A stretch of 64,000 nt of DNA from Antilocapra americana (lineage: Eukaryota; Chordata; Mammalia; Artiodactyla; Antilocapridae): NCBI GenBank assembly GCA_007570785.1, contig ML664173.1, positions 13,797,933-13,861,932 on the forward strand, written 5' to 3'. Below the pieces are notes generated by a model. The model did no database searches. It was not told the DNA's origin and was given only the letters and a program-made list of their open reading frames with translations. A program made the translations under genes and the position numbers. This document shows positions 46,501-60,000 of this stretch, one piece after another; the first letter of the stretch is position 1; each line of letters begins with the position of its first letter.

Positions 46501-49500
46501 ATCACGTTGTTCCTGGGATTTCGCGATCTAGTGGCTCTTGCGTAACCCTATGCCCTGGCCTAAATTAACTTTTTTTTTTTTATTTAAATACCAGGATTAA
46601 TCCTTTAGGAAAAGGCAAATACTTCCGTCACGGAACCGGCCTGGGAGTAAATGTGTAAATCACTGTGCTGACTCGATTCCCTCTCACCCCTCCAGCCCCC
46701 GGAGTTGAGGGTTGGGGTTCCTGGCCTGGGGATGGGGGGCGCCCTGGGAGAGGCCAGAGGAGCGCCCAGCCCACACGTTTGTTTTCATCTACTTCGAGGC
46801 TCTAGCGGGCCGAAGAAATGGGTCCTACTGACTGCTGGCTTGAGTGTTACCAAAAAAGGTCTTTCTCTTGCCTGAGAGCTTGGCCGCACGTTGCAGTGGG
46901 GTGACGCGAGGTTCAGTCCGGGCCTCCTCGAAGGGCCGTGCCAGCTGGCTGCAGGATGCCAGGCTAGAGTCCCCCGCCCCCCCACTCCATCTCTGCCACA
47001 AACCGGCGGGGGCGAGAACAGGAGGGAGGCTGTAGGGAGCTTCGAGGTGCTTGGATCCAGCTGCAACCATCTCGCTTCTAACGCGGGGGTGTCGCCTCCG
47101 CAAAGGCCAAGTGGAGAGCTGACCTTTTGCTCCAGTTTAAAGCTGGATCCCCCGAGGATGCCAGCTCATATGCCCAGCTGGGGGTGGCATGGGGGGACCA
47201 GCCACTGTTGGAACTTTGGGAAGTTGCAGGCGTTTCTCCTTGCCCCAGACTGACCCCCTGACTTGGCCAGTCTCCAAGACACTCCCCGCCCCAAGCATTC
47301 TGTCCCATCTGTGGGTCTGGCCCCCTAGTGTCTTAGGTAGAAGCCCTCTTCCCCCACCTTGCTCAGCTACTTGCCATTGTGGAGGCAATACTGTCATATG
47401 CAATTCTTCAAGGGCAATTTCTCTCCAAAATATTGACATTCTTGCCTCTCACAATCCCTGACACATCCCCAAACAGGGCCATCTCAGACAAGTGGTTAAG
47501 ATGAAATTTATCTCCTTAAGTGATGACGATTCTTTCAGAGGAAAGGTATCAAGAGAGGTATGTCTTTTAAATCAAAGGATTACGAGACTGTAATGAAGTT
47601 TGTTTAAATGCATGTTTATTTCTAACTTGGTGTGTCTGAGGGTACCCAGCATGTATGTGTGTGTGTGTGTCTTCTTTAGGAACAGCAAAGACAGACAAGG
47701 AGATGGAGACATATGTGTGTGCATACCAAACATAGCACTATGACACAGAATCCAACTTGCTTTCTCTAGCAGCCTGGCTGGAGGGTTGGGGCTAAGTTCT
47801 TTTCTTCAGTATTTTTGGTTTAATAATGGGATAGGCTGAATAAGTATAAAGACATAGATTAACTAGCCAAGCTAAAGCTAAGCAGCCTGGAACTCCAGCC
47901 TGGTGGGAATGTCACTCTATTTCCTAGCCCTGTGTTTTGACTCACTCCAGGGTAGCTGTGGTGTGGGGAGGGTTGAAGTCTGTGAGGGTGAGGCAATGCT
48001 CCCAGCAGCTCTTTACAGAGGAATCACTGCCGGGAGCCAGCGGCCAGGGAAAGTTTATTATTGTTGGGGAGTGCACAGTGAGCTCACTGTTTTGCAGAAA
48101 CAGAAATCTGACTGCTTTTGAGATGAAAGAGGGGCTCCCTTGGGCTCTTCCTTTCCCCTTTCTCCCTATTCTTAAAACTCACCTTCTTTTGCACCCTAGG
48201 GCCGCAAAATGAGTGGGAAATCAGGGTGCTGGGGAGGGCTGAATGGGGGAAAACATGTTCTGAAGGTCAAGTGTCAAAATCAAAATACTTCTTGTTGCTT
48301 CAATTGAACTTTTTTTACAATTAGTAGTAATAGTAGTGATAAGAGTAGGGATCCTTATGTTCTATGTAATTTACAAAGTATTTCTGTACGTTAATCAGCA
48401 ATAGTACCATTAATATCAATACTAATAATAACCAACACTTACAGCTTCCTATAAACCTGACACTGTTCTACACACTGTGTGGTGTATTTATGCTACAGTC
48501 TCTGGCAGTGGCAGGTCCACAGCTTCTATGGAAGAAGTCAATAGCACAATCTATTTGGAAGGGGAAGATGGGGGGCAGTTATGAAAATGTATTTGCATAG
48601 CACTTTTCATGAGAATTGTATGTAACAAACTGGGGGGGGGGGCAGGTTGATTGAAACTTGAGCACTCCAAAATACCACTAAGAACCTAAACTTGTCAAAG
48701 GCAGCATTCAAAACAGATTTACAGGATTCAGATCCCAATTCTGTCTCTCATGGCTGTGTGACCTTGGACAAGTTATTTAACCTTGTTTTCTGACCTTGTA
48801 AAACAGTAATAGAATATACCTTGTAGATAATATTGAAGGTTTAATGATAATGTAAGTAAACCACCTAACAGTTTCTGACCCACAGCAAGTCAAAATGAGT
48901 TATAACAAGAAATAAAATGACAGCTCAAACATTCCTAATGAGTTGGGAGCTCGGATCCCATTTTACAGACGGAAAACAGAGGTTATGTTGGGCTAAGTAA
49001 TAGCTCAAGACCTTAAGCTCAAACTCAAGGTCTGTTACTGGTCAAAACCAGTAAGAGAACATTCTAAGTGTGTCAGACTCCAGAACCTGAAATTCTATTA
49101 CATGGCCACCCTTCTCCAGCCTTGCCCAGGACTACCTTAGTCTTCATGGAGAAAAAAAAATCTTTTTAAGTAGACCCAATACTTGAAACAATCAGTGGAA
49201 ATGCCCCTCTGACCAACATATCTGTTCCGCAATAAACACTAATGATGAGACGTTATCTTCTAACCGAAAAGAAATCATGACCTTGCTCAGCTTTCTGGGG
49301 CCCTATGGAATGAAATCACAGCACAGAGAAAAGAATTTTGAAAACGGCGGCGGTGCTTTACAAAGCTCTATCGATATTATTAAATGGCTGTCCCCACCTT
49401 CTTTTTATCAAACCGGGGAAAACCACTCACCTGTTTGGTCTCTCCAGCACCTCCCCCTCCCTGCCCCCAACTGCAGCTGTGCGCAGCCAGTAGACTGTTT

Positions 49501-50039
49501 TCCTTAAAGGCCTCCGGGGGTGCTCCTGGCTTCTTTAGACATTCAGCCAAAATTTCTAAAGAGTGCGGCTCGGGGGAGGGGAGGGGGGTGGTATCTCACC
49601 CTGAATTCTTTTTAGCTCCGTCGCTGAAGCCCAGGTTCCTAGCAGGGCACAAAAACAAAATCGAAAAGGCAGTTTCTGGAAGATTGGAGAACAGCTAGTT
49701 TTGCAGGTGCTTCGGCATGAGGGGTAGTAATGAGTGTAAGATTCATACCGGGGGGGGGGCGTGGATGGGGGGAAGAGGTTTGGTTGCAGATGAAATATGC
49801 AAATTTTATGTTATATTATGAAATTCACAGCGAAAAGAAATTTTGAGACAGGACACATTTAAATTCACTGCCCCGGGGGGGCGGCGGGGATGGGGTGGGG
49901 AGCAGGATCGGAAACGACGCTCTTGGTTTTGAAAAGCGTTTTAAACTTGGGAAAGCGGGGCAGGGAAAGAAAAGGTCATCGTCTGTTTTAACTTCCACCC
50001 CCCACCCCCCCACCGCCAGCCTTGGACTTCCAGCATCAG
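46501..50039. other. intergenic, upstream flank of IRF2BPL
   Basis: No gene. It has a homeodomain-type palindrome at 46594-46603, a moderately CpG-rich segment at 46860-47110, and MIR pieces at 48695-48900 (plus) and 48955-49050 (reversed). The segment at 49260-49400 is unique-looking. A G-run sits at 49749-49757. Confidence 0.5.
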
Positions 50040-50400
50040 CTCGCCGGGCCTCAGCTGTTGTACACACACGCGCGCGCGCGCGCGCGCGCGCACGGTCGGG
50101 GGGGAGGGGAGGGCGGAGGCGCGGAGGAGGGGCCGACTGGGAGGAATCTGGGCGGCCTGCCGCGCATGCGCTTTGCCGAGCAACAAGTGGGCTCCACGGA
50201 GGAAGTGTAAAGGGGAGGGGCGGCGAGGGGGAAGAACTGGTGCAGAGCGTGGTGGTGACGTCAGCGCTCCGCCCGGGCGGCATCCCGCGCGGCCAAGCCC
50301 GGGACAGCGCGAGCCGCAGCGCAAGCGGGAGCGCCGTGCCGCGCCTCCGGAACGTAGAGTTTTAACAATCACAACCCCACATTCCGGGCGAGCGCTAGCG
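50040..50400 (+). promoter_or_regulatory. IRF2BPL: IRF2BPL core promoter region
   Basis: TATA-less and CpG-rich. Sites visible in order: an alternating purine-pyrimidine tract at 50061-50094 (Z-DNA-prone), a GC box gggcgg (50111-50116), NRF1 palindrome gcgcatgcgc (50162-50171), ETS/GABPA core ggaagtg (50201-50207), GC box ggggcgg (50217-50223) and full CRE palindrome tgacgtca (50256-50263). Transcription probably starts between about 50280 and 50410, inferred from the site order and from the typical spacing of CpG-island promoters. The start is not directly visible. Confidence 0.7.
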
Positions 50401-50409
50401 GGGAAAGGG

Positions 50410-50457
50410 ATGCGAACCGGGGCGAGGCGCCGCGCGAGCGCCCTGCAGCCAACGTGA
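50410..50457 (+). other. upstream ORF in the inferred IRF2BPL leader
   Basis: A 15-codon ORF (MRTGARRRASALQPT, stop TGA) lies about 850 nt before the main start. If transcription starts upstream of 50410, it is the only ATG-initiated upstream ORF in the leader, because no other ATG occurs before 51313. Its function, if any, would be to reduce main-ORF translation. Confidence 0.4.
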
Positions 50458-50503
50458 GAGCCGACAGCCGCGGGGAGCCCCCCCGGCGCCTCCGGCCAGG
50501 CCC

Positions 50504-50530
50504 GGGGCGGGCGGGCGGGTGGGTGGGTGG
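50504..50530 (+). promoter_or_regulatory. G-quadruplex-prone tract in the inferred leader
   Basis: Seven runs of two to four G separated by single C or T bases (ggggcgggcgggcgggtggg and onward) satisfy the usual G-quadruplex pattern. Because it is on the sense strand, it could fold in the mRNA as well as in the DNA. Confidence 0.6.
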
Positions 50531-51054
50531 AAGGGCTGGGGTCGGCGGCCGGAGCCTGCTGGCGTGCACGCCTTCTCTCCTCGGCTCTCGTGCGTCCTGG
50601 AAGCAGTGACCGCGGCGGCTGCACTCGAGGCCGTGCACGCCCAGCCGCCGCCAGCGGAACGGCCGGCCGACCTCTGCGGAGGGGGAGAAGCGCCTCGCGG
50701 CTGCCAGCTCCTCCTCCGGCCCTCTGGGGAAGCCGCGACTTCAGCAAGATTGGACCCGGGCGCCGGGTGGCACTGCACCCTCTAGCCTTCGTCCCGGGGA
50801 GCCTGGAGGGGAGAGGACGCAGGTCGTAGGGGGTTCCCCCCCACACACCCTCGCCAACCAGGGGAGAGGAAGAGACAACCCCTTGCGAGGTTCCACGCAC
50901 CAGCTTATACTCCGGGGAGGGGGCCAAGAGCCAACGGCCGCCAGCACCCGGCCACCCTCGCCCCCTCCCCCCCGGGCCCGGAGCTTCCAGCCTGGGTCCG
51001 CGACACCAGGAAGAAGGCGCCGGAGCTCACCTCGCGACGAGACAACCGCAGTAG

Positions 51055-53628
<2,574 letters not shown>

Positions 53629-54465
53629 ACCGGGAGATAACCACCCCTTTTACCCCAGACCAGTTCCTCTCCTATCCAGAGGGCCCCTTCCCCAACCCCA
53701 TTGACGGCCCTCCCCCTATCCCTTCAAGCCCAAGATGTAGAATTGTGAATATAACAAACTGCAAAAAGTTAGTCTTATGTATAGACATTATTTTCGTCGT
53801 ATGTTTCTATATTTTGAAACAAAGGTATGTTAACTTCTTCATTTGAAGGATAAGCTGGTTTGTGTTAAGTATAATAATTGGTTGGGTCATTTGCATCATA
53901 TTCGTTAGCATTTATTGGTGGCAGAGTGTTTGGCTAGGTACAGAAGTAATAGCCCTTAGCAACGACTGCTGCTGGTGTGTATTTTTGTAAATGTTATGCA
54001 CTCACTGAAAGGAAGAAAAAGAAAATGACTTTTTTTTTTTTTGCCAAGGCCAGTGTTGCTGCCTAAAAAAAATGATGCTATAAAATGGTGAGAGCTTCTT
54101 TCTGAACAGCCCCAAGTGTTGAAGTCTTCACTTTATTTTGTTCAGTTATGTTCTGTTTTTTTTTTTTTTTTTCTGTTTCCTTTGCAAAATGGTAAGGGGG
54201 GTGTTGGGGGTGGGTGGGTGTTTTTTGTTGCAAGTTGGTGAGGGAAAATGTTTTTTGGTTTGTTTCTACTGACCTGAATGTGTTGGATCTTCACGTGTTG
54301 TTTTGTTTTTGCTTTATTGATGCACGGATGCTTTTGAACAGTAGAGCGAAATGCTAGACATGGAGAATCTGCTCTGTTTGTCCTTTATACATTTCTGTAG
54401 TTAACAGAACACTGTAATGTGCCTTGGAGCTTAGTAACTTGTAATAAATCCAATTGATATTAATT
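53629..54465 (+). other. IRF2BPL: IRF2BPL 3' UTR
   Basis: AT-rich sequence after the TGA stop, with T-runs near 54030 and 54155, continuing to the poly(A) signal. The abrupt change from the GC-rich CDS is typical for this gene. The cleavage site is estimated at 15-25 nt beyond the signal. Confidence 0.75.
54443..54448 (+). terminator. IRF2BPL: IRF2BPL poly(A) signal AATAAA
   Basis: A canonical AATAAA 815 nt after the stop codon, followed by an AT-rich and then T/G-containing stretch. I saw no earlier canonical AATAAA in the 3' UTR, so it is the likely main poly(A) signal. Confidence 0.85.
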
Positions 54466-57007
54466 CTGCCCCGAGTCAGCAAGTATGTTTTTCCAGGGCT
54501 AAGACTGCACAGCTGCACCAGCAGGGACAGCGCCTTACTACTTCCGACAGAGAGCACAGACGTGAGCCGGTGCCTTTGAAAGCCCTCACTGGTGGCCTCT
54601 GTAGAAGGCCCAGTGCTGGCTGACCGCTCCTCCCCTTCTGTACCAGGCTATTTACATTCACCTCTGGGGCGGGACAGTTGCTGACTAAGTGATTTCTGTT
54701 TACTCTTCAGCATCTCTGTTTCCTCACCCCCGTCATGCGCACCCCAGCTGCAGATGACTTTGTCAGGAGTGCTTTTTTGGTCTCTTGCCCTGTGGCCCCT
54801 AGTATATGCTGATATCCAGTGCAGCTGTGACTTAGGCAAGTGCGATGAGGGGAAGCAGAAAAAAAAACTGGGATGCTTTGCCTCCTAGATGTGGCAGAAA
54901 TCACTGTTGTCGTACATTTAAAGCAAAAAGGGCCATGGAGCTGGGAGCCGGCAGGAGGGGTCTGAAAGTGGGAAACATTCATTGTACTCAGAAGTTTCAC
55001 TTCATTCGTTGACACGTTTTCTTCTCACCGCCCCCCAACCCTTTTGATGATAATTTTTAAAGCAGAACACCTAGTTGGTTGCAGAGTGGGAGAGAGAGGG
55101 AGAAAAAAACCCAAACCCTGTTCCTGGGGCATTGATGGCTTATGACAGCAAATAGAACCCATTGCCGCTGGTTGAAATGCAATTGTTCATCTAATCAACT
55201 TTCTGGTGGCATCTGTGAGGTGCAGAAGGAAGGGGATGGGACCGGAACATCCTCTGGGGACTCAAAGCCCCTTGATTGAGCCTAGATGGCAACTAAGGGA
55301 GGGCAAACAAACCTGGTTTGAACCTTGTAGTTTCCTGGAGAGGCAAATGGAAGGAAAGTAGAAAACGTGATGGAGGAAGCAAAAAACCCCAGATCCTATC
55401 AGAAATCCACTCCTGGCCACACCCCATTCCTGGTAGGGGTAAGCTGGGCCCAGACCTTTATCACCAGAGGAATAGCAAATAAGGAAAGAGACTAGGCAAT
55501 CCCTACTCAACTCAAAGGGTAGGGCGGTGGGTATGGGTACAGTTGAGTTTGGGGAGAAACAAATCACTGGTTAGCCCAGAACACCCATGTGAAGGTTGGG
55601 TTGGTGTTCTGACTTGCTGTTAATAACAGCCTTTTAGTTTCTGTTCCTGCTTTGCCACCACCATCCTTGAAGTAGTGGAAACCATGACTGTGTGTGTGTG
55701 TGTGTCTGAGGGTGTGGATAAAAGGCAATTGATGGATCTGCAGCAGCCTCTTAATCCTGGTTCCCCGGGAGGTGCCTGTCTCACCTCTTTAAGAATCTCC
55801 CCACATATAAATAGATGTGCGTGTCAGCTTCCTGCAAATGTGTCCTTGCATTTTCATCTGCTGCCAAGTGTTGTATTGGTGCTTATGAGTCATGAAACCT
55901 ATTTTCATCCTCAGGGGTAATTAACTTGGGGGTGATAATGCATAGCAGACCGTAGGAAGAGTTAATTCTAAAACCTATCCTCGCCTGGCTACCAATCACA
56001 CATTTCACTTAAAGGTCTGGGTTGGCTTTTTCTCATAAGCTCATTAATAAAAACCAAGCATGTTTTGCCTGGAAGATCTTCTGAGGTGCTCCCCACCCCC
56101 ACTCCTACTGCATACACACATAAAATGGGTAAACCTCAGCAGCCTGAGAATACAGAGATAGAGTGTCACTGGTGTGATTTAACCACCAGTGAGTGAAGGC
56201 ACGGTGGGCACAGCCACCGCCCTTGAGCTGCTCATGGCAACCTGGGCATGTGGATGACGGGGTCCGGGTGTAAACCCGGTGACTACTGTCCAGGGGTTCC
56301 AGGGGGGCGTTGGCCCTGTTACCTGCCTCTGCGTGTACATCTGCTCCTGCTCACCTGCCACTGAACGCTTCATTGCTATGGTATTCCTTTCAGGAACTTG
56401 CAGGATTACAGGATCCTTGATTTAGTGCCCATAGGTAGACAAGGGGCCTGTCATTAAGAGCTGAGAACTATAGCTTACTCTTTCTTCTTGTGGCTGGGTG
56501 CATTATTAACAGAAGAGGCAGAGCTGTAATAACGAAGCCTCCAGCATAGGCGGCTAGTTGGGTTTCACTAAGGAAACGTGCCTTGATGAGAACTGGAGGA
56601 AGGCAAGGAGGGAGGTGCTGAGAGGGAGAGCTGGGGTTTGGAGTGGAAGTGAATTATAATGGTGCAGTTAATTAAAGTTTACCATTGCCCAGGGCCATTT
56701 GTTAAATGGTGGCTGCCTCTTCGCTCTTCTTTTTTTTGAAACTGTGTGACCTTTCTCATTGCTCTGACCCATTCAACTGCTAGTAGGGTGGCCTTAACCA
56801 GTCTTGCTTTCATCCCTCAGCTAGATTCCCCCTACCCTGACAAGTCCACAGTTGCACACCCAGGAAGTAATTTCCTCTCCAGCACAAGATGATTCTTGTA
56901 GGTTTCAGAGGTTCAGACAAAGGTCTCTGATGAGCTAGGCTTCCTTCATCACCAGTTCACCCTGGATCTGCCCACCTCCTCCATTTCCTGCTTCTCATTC
57001 CTTTCCC
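54466..57007. other. intergenic downstream of IRF2BPL
   Basis: No gene and no young insertion. The (GT)n run near 55688-55706 is short. A unique-looking, homeodomain-core-containing stretch at 56640-56725 ('gttaattaaagtttaccatt') may be a conserved element. Open frames are short. Confidence 0.5.
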
Positions 57008-57056
57008 GCGGCTCCAAGCCAAAGTGGCTAAAGCGGCTCCAAGCCAAAGTGGCTAA
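57008..57056 (+). repeat. perfect 24-nt tandem duplication
   Basis: A 24-nt unit starting gcggctccaagcc is repeated exactly (57008-57031 and 57033-57056), with a 25-nt period. Confidence 0.95.
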
Positions 57057-60000
57057 CACTTCAAAAAAAAAATCCATATTGCTTTTATTTATAAGCATTG
57101 TTTGTGCAGCGAATCTGAGCTGGATATTTCTTTGAGTGGGTGCAGTGGCGGGGCAAAGAGGACTTAGTTCAACAGCTTTGAGAGAACAGGCTGATGGGGA
57201 TCAGTTTTTGACCTTGATTTCCACCAGCAAGGACAACTCATGCTGTCAAGTCTGGCATTCACATCTAAACCCCTCAGCTCATGTAGGTGTGCACACCTAT
57301 GCTGTTAAATACGATTTCAGGGTGCATTTTCACATGCATTCAGCCCAGGCTATGTAACGAGTAGTGAAATTCACTTTTGTTTTCTCATAATACTTTGTCA
57401 AATCAAGGAAATCGGAACAGGGAATGATCCTTACCAGCATCTACTGCAACACTTTTTAAACCTCTCTGGGGTGAGAGCACCTTAGAAAAACTTGATGAAA
57501 ATGAAGTTTTCAAAAGTATATGCCCCCACACAAGGGCTGGCATACATTTTCTCTCCTTTTTAATACAAATTTTATATATTTATATTTAAATGGATGTTCC
57601 TTTGGCTCAAAATTCAAAAGATGCAAAGGGGAGTACAGTACAACGGAAAGGTCTTCATCCTACAAGTGGCCCCTTGGCCACCTAGTTCTCTCCTGGGACG
57701 AAACCAACGTTGCCTGATTTTTAAAGGGGTTCACACCCATTTAAAATCCATCCACAGACCTTGAGATTAGAACCTAGGTCTAGTCTGTCTACCTAGTAAA
57801 AATGAGGACCCCAAGGCACAGAGAGATGACGGAACATGCCCAAAGTCACACAGTGGTAGAGCCTGGGCTAGATTCCTAGTAGGGACCAACTCCAATGGAC
57901 TTTTAAAAATTAAGGACATTGGGCTTAAGCAGAGCTTTATATGAGAACAGGTGGTGATCAAATGGGCAAATGGTGAGAGAGTACCTAATGGGGTGGGGCT
58001 CAGCATTTTTAGTAGCTCTTAGAGGACGGGACAAGCATTTGTCCCTTGATCTCTCTTGCAGCCACAGCATTTGGGGAAGGGTATGTTGAGAGGAGTGTCT
58101 AGGCCTTTGACTGTAAATATCAGGTGGGCCTTGATTAGTGGAGTCCTTTCTGAACTTTTGAGCCATGGGCGCACACACCACGTCTCCTTTTGCTGATTGG
58201 AAACTTTTGAAGGTTTAAAGATGGTCAGATAAGTAACCGTTTGGGTATAGAGATAAGAGGTAGGGAGATCTGAACTCCTGCCACCTTTCCTTCAACTTGG
58301 AGCTTCTCGGTTCCCTCCCTGTTGCCCACCGCTGCCTGGCCACCTAGGAAACAAGTGGCCTGCGTGGTGCTGCATAAGTGCGCACTTCAGGCCAGCCTGC
58401 GAGGAAGGTGTGATGACCCTCATCTTACAGACATGCCAGCTGAGCTCAGAGACGTTGAATACCCAAGGCCATCCTTGGCAGTCCATTCAAGCCCAGGGCA
58501 GCCTAGAGCCAGAACTCCTCTGTCACTCCACACAGGAGGCCTTTGACTCCAGCCTCAGAGCTTGAGCCGGTCCCCCAGGCTTCTCTCCATCTCCCAGCCT
58601 CCACGGTCTCCAAGGCTGGTGAGTGAGGCTGTCCCAGGAGGGGCTGTTGGGAAACCCCCAGGAGAGGGCACTTTCTAGGCTCGCTGTGCTGGGGACACAC
58701 TACAGTGCTGTCCAAGCCCTATTTCCAACCAGGGATTCTGGAGCAAGGCTGTTCTGGAGTCTCCCTCCAGCTGCCTCCTACCCCTAAACTTCAGTAGAGA
58801 ATGATCCGCGAAAACTTACCTCCCTGGGGCACCATACTGTGAACCCACAGTTGGTGGGTCCCCTCTTTAGACTCTAGAGAAGTGTCACAGCCTCCCAACT
58901 GGCCTCCCATGGGTGCCAGTCTCCACACACTCCAGGCCAAGGACTCTGCAGCGGGTATTTCTTTTACACGCCTTTTATAAGTCATCTCCTTGCTTAGAAA
59001 CCTCCCTTGGCTCTCTGTTGCCTGCAGAATAAAGTCCAGTTTCTTTAGCACAGCAAGCAAAGCCCTCCACCATTCTTCCATCCCAAGGGTAGAGAATATT
59101 AATTTTTAAAAAGGTATTCCATATACATGGCAAAAAGAAAAAAAAAAATCCAACAGCATGAACAGGTACTCAGTGAAAAGTTCGTCAGCCTCCTTCCCTT
59201 CCAGGCCTTCAGTTCCCCTATCCGAGGGAGGCACTGTTGACAGTTATTTTGTGTGTATTTTCAACAGTATTAGATGCACAAAGAAGCTCAGATTTATAAT
59301 ATATATCTCTTAGGAGTAGATCTTATGCTAAGCCAAAGACAGAAAGGAAGGTCCAGGGCAAGAAAGTGGACTTGGGTCCGTGCCCCTGTCTGAGTCTGGG
59401 GGCAGGGGAGTATCCTCTTTTCCACAGTCAGGGAATAGCTATTAGATTTTTTTGGCTCCTGAGCAAGTGTCTCTCTCTGTGTCTGTGTGTGTGTGTGTGC
59501 ACGCGCACCCTTGGTCCAACCGTTGCACTTAAACCTACATCACTATGGTGCTAGCCTTGGAGTCCCTATGCCAGCCTCACTGTGTCTTGGGGGGGGTCTC
59601 TGGAAGGAATGCGGGTGTCAAGGAGGGGGCAGTGGCCATGAAGACCAAATGTCCCCTGCAGTGTCCAGCACTCTCCTCTACAGTCACTTTCCTCTCCCTC
59701 TGCCATGCCCCAGGGCAGCTTGGTGTAGCTGGCAGAGCGGCATCCCTAGTGACAGGCTGGCAAACTGTGGCTAAAATAAAACAGTGAGAGAGAAATGGTA
59801 TTGAGTGTAACCTCTGGACCCAACAGAGGGCTGGGCTTCGTCATCTGCTATTTCCTTTATTACAGAGGCTTTGAGACGGCTTGTTGTAATTATTCTCCTT
59901 TGACAGGAAAATACCCAGGGTTGGTACTATTATTACTCCCATTTTACAGACACGGCAACCAGGTCACAGAGCAGTGAGTAACCTCCCCTTGCCTGCCCTC

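Noticed and set aside
49941..50927. 328-codon minus-strand open frame over the IRF2BPL promoter
   Set aside because: It lies in CpG-rich DNA where open frames are common, is low-complexity (Pro/Arg/Ala-rich), has no domain, and overlaps other open frames on both strands. A divergent transcript is possible, but this frame is no evidence for it.
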